Shown here: positions 7,234-13,418 of the stretch, one piece after another
Layout of the letters: every line of letters starts with the position of its first letter
How positions within the stretch are numbered: the first letter of the stretch is position 1
NCBI GenBank assembly: GCA_021812735.1
Contig: JAKAMV010000085.1
Location: 1 to 18,987 of the forward strand
From: Chloroflexota bacterium
GTDB lineage: Bacteria > Chloroflexota > Limnocylindria > Limnocylindrales > CSP1-4
Length of the DNA: 18,987 bases
Reading direction: 5' to 3'
Position numbers and translations under genes: made by a program
The notes under the pieces: generated by a model
What the model was told of the DNA's origin: nothing
What the model saw: only the letters and a program-made list of their open reading frames with translations
The model's database searches: none

Positions 7234-7956
7234 ATGGCCGACCAGCTGTCCCTGGGCTTCGACCCCGCCCTGCCGCGGGCCAGCGCCGTGGCGCCGATGT
7301 GGCCGGTGCCGCGCCGCGACCCGTTCGACTCGGGCGACCACGTCTTCGAGCCCGCCTGGGGCGGTCACCGCGTCCTGGTCTTCCTCGAGCCCGGCAGCGG
7401 CCTCCGGGCGGTCGATGCGACCGGCGCGAACCTGGCCCCGCTGCTGCCGGAGCTTGCCGGGCTCCGCGAGCGGGTGGCCGCGAGGTCGGCCGTGCTCGAC
7501 GGCGAGCTGGTGGCCGTGGACGGCCGAGGCCGGGCCGACCCGGCGGCGCTGCGGGCGAGACTCGCCGGCGCCACGGGCCGGGCCGTCTCGCTGCTCGCGT
7601 TCGACCTGCTCCACCACGACGGCACGTGGCTGCTGGGCAAGCCGCTCGAGACCCGACGCGCCCTGCTGCGCAGGGTGGTCGCCGACGGGGACGCCGCCGT
7701 GGTCGTGCCAATGGTCGCCGGAGAGGGGCTGGCGCTCTACGCCGCGGTGGCCGCGCAGGGCATCTGGGGCGTCCTGGCGCGGGCGCGAACGAGCCCGTAC
7801 CTGCCAGGCGTCCGGAGCCGACTGTGGCGCGTGATCGCCGCCCGGCCCGCGGACGCCGGGCCCGACGCCGCGGCGCCGGACCCGGAGGAGGCCCCGGCCC
7901 GCGCCGCGGCGCCCGTGCTCACGGTGCTGCGCCGCCTGCCCCTCGACTTCGACTGA
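7234..7956 (+). CDS. ATP-dependent DNA ligase-like protein lacking catalytic lysines (probable pseudoenzyme)
   Basis: The 240-residue product follows the nucleotidyltransferase domain of ATP-dependent (LigD-type) DNA ligases in order. EPAWGGHR (39-46) stands at motif I, LDGELVAVDGRGR (88-100) at the DGE motif, LLAFDLLHHDGTWLLGKPLETRRALL (120-145) at the FDLL region, and WGVLARARTSPYLPGVRSRLW (178-198) at the region normally reading EGVVAKR.DSPY.PG.RS..W. Active ligases have Lys in motif I (E.KWDG.R), where AMP is attached. Here that position is Ala41, the EG of motif IV is WG, its AKR is ARA, and the final KVK after Trp198 is absent. The whole protein has one lysine (Lys136). No OB-fold domain follows. 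Adenylation is therefore very unlikely; a structural or DNA-binding role is possible. The start follows a TACCAT box by 6 nt. Confidence 0.75.
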   Translation: MADQLSLGFDPALPRASAVAPMWPVPRRDPFDSGDHVFEPAWGGHRVLVFLEPGSGLRAVDATGANLAPLLPELAGLRERVAARSAVLDGELVAVDGRGRADPAALRARLAGATGRAVSLLAFDLLHHDGTWLLGKPLETRRALLRRVVADGDAAVVVPMVAGEGLALYAAVAAQGIWGVLARARTSPYLPGVRSRLWRVIAARPADAGPDAAAPDPEEAPARAAAPVLTVLRRLPLDFD

Positions 7957-8005
7957 GGGCGAGGCGCGTGTTGCCGGATGCGCCGGACCGACGGGAGGAC
8001 GCCGG

Positions 8006-9301
8006 TCAGCGGCCCCGGACCGCGCGCCAGAACGTCCGCGGCGAGGGCGGTTGGCCGTACATCACAACGCCCGCGCGGTAGACGCGGATGGCCAGCAGCG
8101 TGACGAGCGGGACGGTGAGCACCAGGAGGCCGACGGAGAGGAGCAGCTCCCACGGCTCCACCCGCCCGACCGCGAGTCGGGACATCATTACGAACGGGCT
8201 CCACAGCGGCACGTACGACGCGAGCCGGATGATCCACGAGGTGCTGCCCGACAGCGCGAGCACGGCCGGGAAGTAGCCTGCGACCGCCGGGATCGACAGT
8301 GGCAGCGCTACCGTCTGGAGGTCCTCCTCGCGCGACAGCAGCGAGCCCGCGCCCGCGTACAGCGCGGCGTAGAGGGCGAACCCGAGCACGAAGTACCCGA
8401 TGAACGCGAGCAGCAGGCCGGGCGACAGAGCCGCCAGCGAGGCGCCGGTCCCCGAGTCGGGGCCGAGCACCGCGTCGCCGATGCTCCCGGACGCCAGCAG
8501 CGCGACGATCGCCGGCAGCAGGACCAGGACGACCTGCGCCAGGCCGGCCAGGCCGATGCCGACGATCTTGCCCACCACGAGCTGCTGGGCCGTGGCGGCC
8601 GAGATGAGCAGCTCCATCACCCGGCTGGACTTCTCCGCCACCACGCCCGACGCCACCCACAGCCCGTAGAACACGAGCGTGAGGAACGAGAGCACCACGA
8701 ACACGATGCCGACGATTCGGCGGCTGGCGTAGTCGGCGGCATCGAACGCGGCGTTGCCGCTCGAGGTCGAGGCTCCCGACCCCGCGTCGAGCACGTTGAA
8801 GGTGGGCGTGACGAACGGGCGCGTGGCGCCCGGATTCGACCGCGTCCAGTCGAGCACGCCCACGGCGAACGACCCGACTTGAAGCAGCTGGGCCCGGTCG
8901 GCGCCAAGCGCCCCCGTGTTGAACACCGTGAAGCCCAGGCCGCCGTCGGCGCCCCGGGCGATCGCAATCGACGCCACCAGCCCGCCGTCGCGGACTGCGC
9001 GCGTGGCGGCCTCCCCGTCGGGGTAGACCACGAAGTCGAACGCCTTGCTGCCGCCCGCTCCGTCGGCCGCCGGGGCGTTGAGGAACGTGTCCATCGTGCC
9101 CGCGGCCTGCGCGGCCAAACCGGGCTCGACCGAGGTGACCGCCACCCGGGAGATCGTGGCCTGGTCCGCGAGGCGGACGCCCAGGGGGATGAGCGCCACC
9201 ACCACCGCGAGGCCGGCCAGGAGCACGGTCGAGAACACGAACGCCCGAGAGCGCGTCCGCTCCGAGAACTCGCGCCGGGCGACCAGCCAGGCGTTCGCCA
9301 C
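8006..9301 (-). CDS. ABC-2 type export permease (NatB/YhaP-like)
   Basis: This 431-residue membrane protein has the architecture of sodium/drug exporter permeases of the NatB type. One N-terminal membrane helix (21-42) is followed by a large extracytoplasmic domain (about 45-190) and a C-terminal set of helices (about 196-220, 245-270, 293-318, 330-352, 385-407). The segment VAEKSSRVMELLISAATAQQ (221-240) is the typical cytoplasmic loop of this family. It would pair with the ATPase encoded immediately upstream, whose stop lies 14 nt before this start. The GTG at 9301 is chosen because VANAWLVARREFSERTRSRAF is the normal family N-terminus and it sits just past the ATPase stop. The exported substrate cannot be told. 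It converges with the ligase-like gene, leaving 49 bp between the two stops with no strong terminator visible. Confidence 0.9.
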   Translation of the reverse strand: MANAWLVARREFSERTRSRAFVFSTVLLAGLAVVVALIPLGVRLADQATISRVAVTSVEPGLAAQAAGTMDTFLNAPAADGAGGSKAFDFVVYPDGEAATRAVRDGGLVASIAIARGADGGLGFTVFNTGALGADRAQLLQVGSFAVGVLDWTRSNPGATRPFVTPTFNVLDAGSGASTSSGNAAFDAADYASRRIVGIVFVVLSFLTLVFYGLWVASGVVAEKSSRVMELLISAATAQQLVVGKIVGIGLAGLAQVVLVLLPAIVALLASGSIGDAVLGPDSGTGASLAALSPGLLLAFIGYFVLGFALYAALYAGAGSLLSREEDLQTVALPLSIPAVAGYFPAVLALSGSTSWIIRLASYVPLWSPFVMMSRLAVGRVEPWELLLSVGLLVLTVPLVTLLAIRVYRAGVVMYGQPPSPRTFWRAVRGR

Positions 9302-9315
9302 CGCGCCGCCCGGCC

Positions 9316-10263
9316 TCACGCGCCGCCCTCCGACGAGGGCGCGAGGTGGACCTCCTCGGCGGCCGGCCGACCCACGTGGTCGATGAACACCTGCTCGAGC
9401 GACGGGTCCGCCACCTCGAAGTGCAGGACCCGGGCGCCGGCGGCGACCGCCGCGGCTAGCACGGCGTCGGGCTCGAGCCCCGCGTCGAGCTCGACGGCGG
9501 TGCGATCCATCCCGGCCGAGATGATGCTGGCCCCGGGAACGCTCGCCAGCCACGGCAGGCGGTGGTCGCCCGCGACGGCGATGCGCACCAGCCGGCGACC
9601 CGTGGAACGGCGGACGTCGCGGAGCGGGCCGCCCACCACCATCCGGCCGCGGTCCACGATCGCCACTGACTCGCACAGCGCCTCGGCCACCTCCATCTGG
9701 TGTGTGGAGAAGACCACCGTGCGGCCCCGGTCGCGCAGCTCGAGGAACGCCTCGCGGAGGAGGGCCACGTTCACCGGGTCAAGACCCGTGAACGGCTCGT
9801 CCATCAGCAGGACCACGGGGTCATGGAGGACCGCCGCGATGAACTGGATCTTCTGCTGGTTCCCCTTGGACAGCTGCTCGGCACGCCGGTCGGCCAGGTC
9901 CTCGGCGCGGAACCGCCGCAGCCAGGCGAGCGCCTCGCGGCGGGCTCGGTCGGGCGGCACCCCGTGGAGCCCGGCGAAGAACAGCAGCTCGTCGAGGACC
10001 CGCATCCGCGGATAGAGGCCGCGCTCCTCGGGCAGGTAGCCGAACGTCGAGCGCGGCAGCCGGTGGCTCTCGGCTCCCCGCCAGGTGACGGTGCCGCCGT
10101 CGGCCTCCAGCACGCCCAGCGCGATCCGCATCGTCGTCGTCTTGCCGGCGCCGTTGGCGCCCAGGAAGCCGAAGACCTGTCCCGGGGCGACCTCGAACGT
10201 CAGGTCGTCAAGGGCGACGACGGGCCCGAAGCGCTTCCTGAGGCGGTCCACCACGAGCGACAT
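9316..10263 (-). CDS. ABC transporter ATP-binding protein (NatA-like, with C-terminal DUF4162-like region)
   Basis: The 315-residue product has every element of an ABC ATPase: Walker A GANGAGKT (35-42), Q-loop region FGYLPEERGLYPRM, signature LSKGNQQK (131-138), Walker B VLLMDEPF (151-158), D-loop GLDP and the switch His188 in STHQ. The signature with its KGNQQK ending is typical of NatA/YhaQ-like exporters. After residue ~215 a small domain ends in FEVADPSLEQVFIDHVG, as in the DUF4162 tail of this subfamily. It powers the permease encoded 14 nt downstream. The ATG at 10263 gives the standard N-terminus LVVDRLRKRFGPVVALDDLTF. A TATGCT box lies 8 nt upstream, so the mRNA is probably leaderless or nearly so. 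Confidence 0.95.
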   Translation of the reverse strand: MSLVVDRLRKRFGPVVALDDLTFEVAPGQVFGFLGANGAGKTTTMRIALGVLEADGGTVTWRGAESHRLPRSTFGYLPEERGLYPRMRVLDELLFFAGLHGVPPDRARREALAWLRRFRAEDLADRRAEQLSKGNQQKIQFIAAVLHDPVVLLMDEPFTGLDPVNVALLREAFLELRDRGRTVVFSTHQMEVAEALCESVAIVDRGRMVVGGPLRDVRRSTGRRLVRIAVAGDHRLPWLASVPGASIISAGMDRTAVELDAGLEPDAVLAAAVAAGARVLHFEVADPSLEQVFIDHVGRPAAEEVHLAPSSEGGA

Positions 10264-10271
10264 GCTGAGCG

Positions 10272-10277
10272 AGCATA
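10272..10277 (-). promoter_or_regulatory. Probable -10 box for the ABC transporter operon
   Basis: TATGCT on the minus strand, identical to the deoC box, lies 8 nt before the ATG at 10263. This implies a leader of about 0-2 nt. Confidence 0.5.
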
Positions 10278-10303
10278 GCGGCCCGCAGCGGACCCGCCTG
10301 TGG

Positions 10304-10309
10304 CACGAT
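10304..10309 (+). promoter_or_regulatory. Possible weak -10 box for the YkvA-family gene
   Basis: CACGAT ends 6 nt before the ATG at 10316, the same geometry as the other candidate leaderless starts. It keeps only A2 and T6 of the TANNNT pattern. It is listed mainly because no Shine-Dalgarno sequence precedes the gene. Confidence 0.25.
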
Positions 10310-10315
10310 CGGGCT

Positions 10316-10756
10316 ATGGAGCTCGACGTCCTGCTGGCGGCGATCGCCGCGCTGGCGGCCCTCTGGGTCGCGTGCCTGGCGCTGTTCTGGCTGGCCCGGC
10401 CCCGCGGCGTCCCGGTCCGAGCCATGGTGGCGGCGATTCCCGACCTGCTCCGCCTGCTGCGCTCGCTCGTGACCGACTCGGCCGTCCCGCTCGATGTGCG
10501 CATCGTGCTCGTGGTGCTCGTGGCGTGGATCGTGTCGCCCATCGATCTCATCCCCGAGTTCATCCCCGGGCTCGGGCCGATCGACGACGTGGTGGTGGCG
10601 GTGGCGGCGCTGCGCTACGTCCGGCGCCGGGTGGGGATGGCAGAGCTCCGCGCCCGCTGGACGGGCACGCCGGAGGGCTTCGCGGTGGTCGCCCGCCTGC
10701 TCGGCGGAGAAATCGGCGAGGGCGGCGAGGGCGGCGGGCCGGACGGGGCGGGCTGA
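10316..10756 (+). CDS. YkvA-family (DUF1232) small membrane protein
   Basis: The 146-residue product has an N-terminal membrane helix (about 5-27, ending in LARPRG) and the YkvA/DUF1232 core. In the core a second hydrophobic stretch runs into SPIDLIPEFIPGLGPIDD (74-91), the family's diagnostic motif, followed by a hydrophobic helix and a basic segment (RYVRRRV). The Gly-rich acidic tail (GGEIGEGGEGGGPDGAG) is probably disordered. The function of the family is not established. The gene is divergent from the ABC operon, with a 52-bp gap holding both promoters. The insertion sequence begins 16 bp after its stop, so whatever once lay downstream has been separated from it. Confidence 0.88.
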   Translation: MELDVLLAAIAALAALWVACLALFWLARPRGVPVRAMVAAIPDLLRLLRSLVTDSAVPLDVRIVLVVLVAWIVSPIDLIPEFIPGLGPIDDVVVAVAALRYVRRRVGMAELRARWTGTPEGFAVVARLLGGEIGEGGEGGGPDGAG

Positions 10757-10772
10757 GTCGGCTGGGGTCGCA

Positions 10773-10822
10773 TGTCAGCACATCGAGGTCGGGGGAGCGT
10801 CGAGTGTCAGCACATCGAGGTC
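10773..10822. repeat. Left end of the IS: two direct 18-bp terminal repeats
   Basis: The two exact copies start 32 bp apart. The transposase stop codon (10821-10823) overlaps the inner copy. They are probable transposase-binding sites. Confidence 0.85.
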
Positions 10823-12032
10823 AGGAGAACCAGCGCCCCGGCGGGTCGTACGGGTGGGACGCGAGGTGGGGCTGGAAGTCCGGCACCGAGCGGCGGAGGC
10901 CGAAGATGTCGATCCGCCCGGCGTCGATGTCGAGCTCGGCCCGGACGTGGCGGTGCGCCCAGGCCTCGCCCACCCGCAGGCGGCGGTTGAGGATCGTGAT
11001 GCGGCCCACGTCGTTGGTCCGGCGGATGAAGAGGATCCGCCCGGCGGCGGGGGCGCCCGGGTCGACCAGGCGGTCGGCCGGGAGGGGGCGGCGCGGCGGC
11101 GCGGCGGCGATGCGGGCCCGGTGCCGCGCGCGGCTCGCGGCCACGTAGGCGGCGGAGCGCACGACGAGCTCCTCGAGCCCCGGGTCCTCCAGACGCGCGA
11201 GGACCTTCTCCTGCCAGAGCCCGTTGAAGCGCTCGATCGCCGCCTGCCAGCCGAGCTCGGCCGGCGGGACGAAGACCGGCGTCACCCCGGCGGCCAGGCA
11301 GAGGCGGATGACGAGGCCGATCGAGTCGGGGACGCTCGGCCCGCCGATGAAGCGGGCGTCGTTGTCGAACTGGGCGTAGGCGGGCAGCCCCGCCTCGCGC
11401 CAGCGGGCGAGCAGGCGGGCGGCCACGTGCCCCGAGCGCAGGCCGCCCATGGGCCAGGCCGACACGAGGCCGCCGTGGAGGCTGGCCCCGGTCAGGACGT
11501 CGAGCGGCACCGTGCGGCGCGGGAACTCCTGGTCGATCGCGTCGAACGCGTCGAGCTCGACCCGCCGGGCGGCGACCTCGGACAGGTGCCAGCCCCGCGG
11601 CGGGGCGGGGCGCCGCGGCCGGCGGGCGGGCAGCTCGCCCCGGCGCGCCAGGATCCGGCCGATCGTCCGTGCCGACGGCAGCGGCCCCGGCAGGTCCGGC
11701 CGGTCCTCGAGCTCCCGGCGGATCGCCGCGGCGCCGTACTCGCCGAGGTCGCCCCGGCGCAGGAGCAGGCGAGTGGCGACGACGAGCTCCTCGATCCCGC
11801 CCGCCGTCCGGGAGCTCCGGTGCCGCACCCGGGAACGCTCGCGCCAGTCGATGGCATCGAGCGGCAGGTCGCCGGCCCTCCGGACCCAACGCTGCACGAC
11901 CGACAGGCTCACCCCATGGCGCCGTGCGGCCTCCCGCAGGCCGGCTCCCCCGCGCACCTCTGCCACCAGGAGCCGGTGCAATCCGGGAGTCAGGTGCGGC
12001 TCGGCCCTTTGCGCATGCCAGCACGCCTCCAT
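10821..12032 (-). CDS. IS transposase with rve (DDE) core, IS481/IS3-like
   Basis: The 403-residue product starts with a helix-turn-helix domain (LHRLLVAEVRGGAGLREAARRHGVSLSVVQRWVRRAG, 18-54). A second winged-helix-like part follows (YGAAAIRRELEDRP...SARTIGRILARRG, 99-132), then an RNase H-fold integrase core. Candidate catalytic acids are Asp161 or Asp164 in VELDAFDAID, Asp223 in QFDNDARF and Glu267 in AAIERFNGLWQEK. The last two are 43 residues apart, somewhat wider than the usual 35. The frame looks intact and the ends are present, so the element may be active. The start is the ATG at 12032, the first after the right-end repeats. Assignment to IS481 rather than a related rve group is a judgement from gene size, single ORF and TG...CA ends. 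Confidence 0.88.
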   Translation of the reverse strand: MEACWHAQRAEPHLTPGLHRLLVAEVRGGAGLREAARRHGVSLSVVQRWVRRAGDLPLDAIDWRERSRVRHRSSRTAGGIEELVVATRLLLRRGDLGEYGAAAIRRELEDRPDLPGPLPSARTIGRILARRGELPARRPRRPAPPRGWHLSEVAARRVELDAFDAIDQEFPRRTVPLDVLTGASLHGGLVSAWPMGGLRSGHVAARLLARWREAGLPAYAQFDNDARFIGGPSVPDSIGLVIRLCLAAGVTPVFVPPAELGWQAAIERFNGLWQEKVLARLEDPGLEELVVRSAAYVAASRARHRARIAAAPPRRPLPADRLVDPGAPAAGRILFIRRTNDVGRITILNRRLRVGEAWAHRHVRAELDIDAGRIDIFGLRRSVPDFQPHLASHPYDPPGRWFS

Positions 12033-12055
12033 GTCCGTTTACGTCGGACTGTACT

Positions 12056-12098
12056 GACCTCGATGTGCTGGCACACGGGTGACCTCGATGTGGTGGCA
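12056..12098. repeat. Right end of the IS: two direct 18-bp terminal repeats, inverted relative to the left
   Basis: The copies start 25 bp apart and lie just upstream of the transposase gene. A TACAGT sequence on the minus strand (about 12047-12052) lies inside the inner copy and could be the transposase promoter. Confidence 0.8.
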
Positions 12099-12153
12099 CT
12101 CAACCGCGTCGGACTCGGGCGGCGGCGCCTGCGAGCGCGGCCGTGCCCGGGAG

Positions 12154-12159
12154 TAGCAT
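12154..12159 (+). promoter_or_regulatory. Probable -10 box of the leaderless DUF971 operon
   Basis: TAGCAT is followed by CGACCC and the ATG at 12166, again a 6-nt gap and no Shine-Dalgarno sequence. It lies outside the IS right end, so the operon keeps its own promoter. Confidence 0.55.
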
Positions 12160-12165
12160 CGACCC

Positions 12166-12576
12166 ATGCAGGACGACACCAGGAACCGACCGGTGCGGAT
12201 CGATGCCGACCGGGGCGCCGGGACGCTGCGCTTGGAGTGGGCGGACGGTCATCAGACGATGTACGGCGCGGTGACACTCCGCTGGCTCTGCCCGTGCGCG
12301 TACTGCCGGGGCGAGGCCGGGCTCCCGGGCTGGCTCGACAGCAACCCGACGCTCGCCCCGGACCAGACCCGGCTGGTCGGCGTGGTGCTCGTGGGCAACT
12401 ACGCGCTCCAGCCCACTTGGGGCGACGGGCACGACTCGGGGTTCCACTCCTTCGCCCTGCTCCGCGAGCAGTGCCCCTGCGACGTCTGCGCTGCCGACCG
12501 CGCACGGCAGCAGGCGGGCGCAGGCGACCAGGCCGCCGCAGCCGGCGACCGACACTGGCATGGAGGCAACCGATGA
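12166..12576 (+). CDS. DUF971 (gamma-butyrobetaine hydroxylase-like N-terminal domain) protein
   Basis: The 136-residue product matches the DUF971 fold: RIDADRGAGTLRLEWADGHQTMY, then LRWLCPCAYCRGE (a CPCxxC cluster), LVGVVLVGNYALQPTWGDGHDSGFHSFALLRE and a second CPCDVC cluster. The paired cysteines suggest a metal site; in eukaryotes this domain forms the N-terminus of gamma-butyrobetaine hydroxylase, and stand-alone bacterial copies are linked to iron-sulfur proteins. Its role here is not known. The tail (RQQAGAGDQAAAAGDRHWHGGNR) is low complexity and rich in Ala, Gly and His. The stop overlaps the next start as ATGA at 12573-12576, so it is translationally coupled to the YbjQ gene. Transcription is probably leaderless from the TAGCAT box. 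Confidence 0.9.
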   Translation: MQDDTRNRPVRIDADRGAGTLRLEWADGHQTMYGAVTLRWLCPCAYCRGEAGLPGWLDSNPTLAPDQTRLVGVVLVGNYALQPTWGDGHDSGFHSFALLREQCPCDVCAADRARQQAGAGDQAAAAGDRHWHGGNR

Positions 12577-12917
12577 TCATCTCCACCGCGCCGTTCATCG
12601 CAGGCCACCGCACCGTCGAGACCAAGGGGCAGGTGTTCGGGCTCGTGGTCCGCAGCCGCGGCCTGGGCGGCAACCTCATGGCCAGCCTGCGGTCCATCGC
12701 CGGCGGCGAGATCCACGAGTACACGAGCCTGCTCGAGGACACCCGGCGCCAGGCGATCGACCGGATGGTGCAGAACGCGACGATGGTCGGCGCGAACGCG
12801 GTCATCTCGATGCGCTTCGATTCGTCGGAGCTGGCCGGGACCATGTCCGAGATCGTCGCCTACGGGACCGCCGTCGTGGTCGCGCCCGACGCCACGGCGA
12901 CGCAGCCGCACGAGTAG
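12573..12917 (+). CDS. YbjQ/UPF0145 family protein
   Basis: The 114-residue product is a typical YbjQ-family protein: GQVFGLVVRSRGLGGNLMASLRSIAGGEIHEYTSLLEDTRRQAIDRM, then ATMVGANAVISMRFDSSEL and the C-terminal strand SEIVAYGTAVVV. The family is annotated as putative heavy-metal binding and forms pentamers in known structures, but its function is unresolved. The ATG at 12573 has GGAGG 6 nt upstream, inside the end of the DUF971 gene, and the two genes overlap by 4 nt. The next gene starts 4 nt after this stop, making a tight three-gene operon. Confidence 0.92.
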   Translation: MIISTAPFIAGHRTVETKGQVFGLVVRSRGLGGNLMASLRSIAGGEIHEYTSLLEDTRRQAIDRMVQNATMVGANAVISMRFDSSELAGTMSEIVAYGTAVVVAPDATATQPHE

Positions 12918-12921
12918 GCCC

Positions 12922-13275
12922 ATGGGGGTCACGCTTGCCCGGGGTCTGATCGGCGGGTTCGGCGCGCTCCTGATGCTGGCCGGGATCGCCCTCATGGCGA
13001 TCCCCGGCTCGCAGGGCGACCCGCTCGGAGCGCTGACGCTGTTCGTCCCCGGGGCGGTCTTGTTGGCGGGCGTGGTCCTCGAGCGAACGCGCTACCGCTC
13101 GCTGCACGCGGAGCTGTCCGGCGACGGGCACGGACCGGGCGGCGGCGAGCCCGGTCGACCGGACACCCGGTTCCGGCCGACCGAGGAGCGCTTCGTGGAC
13201 CCCACCACCGGCGCCCCCATGCGCGTGTGGGTCGACCCGGCGACCGGCGACCGGAGGTACGTCGCCGAGCACTGA
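12922..13275 (+). CDS. Small two-helix membrane protein, function unknown
   Basis: The 117-residue product has two hydrophobic helices (about 7-28, GLIGGFGALLMLAGIALMAIP, and 36-53, LGALTLFVPGAVLLAGVV). A polar Gly/Pro-rich linker follows, then a C-terminal motif reading EERFVDPTTGAPMRVWVDPATGDRRYV. The DPTTG...DPATG pair looks like a repeated short turn motif exposed on one side of the membrane. I do not recognise a named family. It is the third gene of the DUF971-YbjQ operon, only 4 nt after the YbjQ stop, and may anchor or assist that pair. The start is ATG; no clear Shine-Dalgarno sequence precedes it. Confidence 0.75.
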   Translation: MGVTLARGLIGGFGALLMLAGIALMAIPGSQGDPLGALTLFVPGAVLLAGVVLERTRYRSLHAELSGDGHGPGGGEPGRPDTRFRPTEERFVDPTTGAPMRVWVDPATGDRRYVAEH

Positions 13276-13293
13276 ACCGCTCGCGTTGGGGTC

Positions 13294-13405
13294 TGGCACG
13301 CATCAGTGCCAGGGCCGGGCCCGTCCCGGAGCGCCCGTGCGCAGATGTGCCGCTTCGCTGCACGCCTGCGCACGGTGTCGGCCAGTCTGGCACGCGCGCG
13401 TGCCA
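13294..13405. repeat. Palindromic element copy 2: paired 18-bp inverted repeats around a central hairpin
   Basis: TGGCACGCATCAGTGCCA (13294-13311) and TGGCACGCGCGCGTGCCA (13388-13405) have starts 94 bp apart. Between them GTGCGCAG (13337-13344) pairs with CTGCGCAC (13366-13373), with GTGC/GCAC nested inside, and GGCCG near the left palindrome can pair with CGGCC near the right. The element fills the gap between convergent genes ending at 13275 and 13419, so it could also act as a two-way terminator. Confidence 0.75.
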
Positions 13406-13418
13406 AGCAGACGCCGCG

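Larger units (their letters stand above)
10773..12098. mobile_element. Complete insertion sequence with doubled terminal repeats
   Basis: A 1326-bp element encloses one transposase gene. Its left end carries TGTCAGCACATCGAGGTC twice, at 10773-10790 and 10805-10822. The right end carries the inverse twice, GACCTCGATGTGCTGGCA at 12056-12073 and GACCTCGATGTGGTGGCA at 12081-12098. Outer boundaries follow the TG...CA rule of rve-type elements. The inner right copy differs from the left repeat at one base, the outer at two. No convincing target duplication is seen next to either the outer or the inner repeats, so the exact ends are uncertain. Insertion lies between the YkvA gene and the DUF971 operon. 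Confidence 0.85.

Noticed and set aside
5684..7834. A 716-codon plus-strand open frame opposite the S9 peptidase
   Set aside because: It is a high-GC antisense shadow; the minus strand carries a full set of S9 motifs over the same bases.
10296..10302. Lone TGTGGCA half-site near the YkvA start, resembling the palindromic element arm
   Set aside because: No partner arm within 18 bp and no second palindrome about 94 bp away.
10494..12917. An 807-codon plus-strand open frame running through the insertion sequence
   Set aside because: It is the antisense shadow of the transposase, low in complexity, and only its last 114 codons (YbjQ, from 12573) are real.
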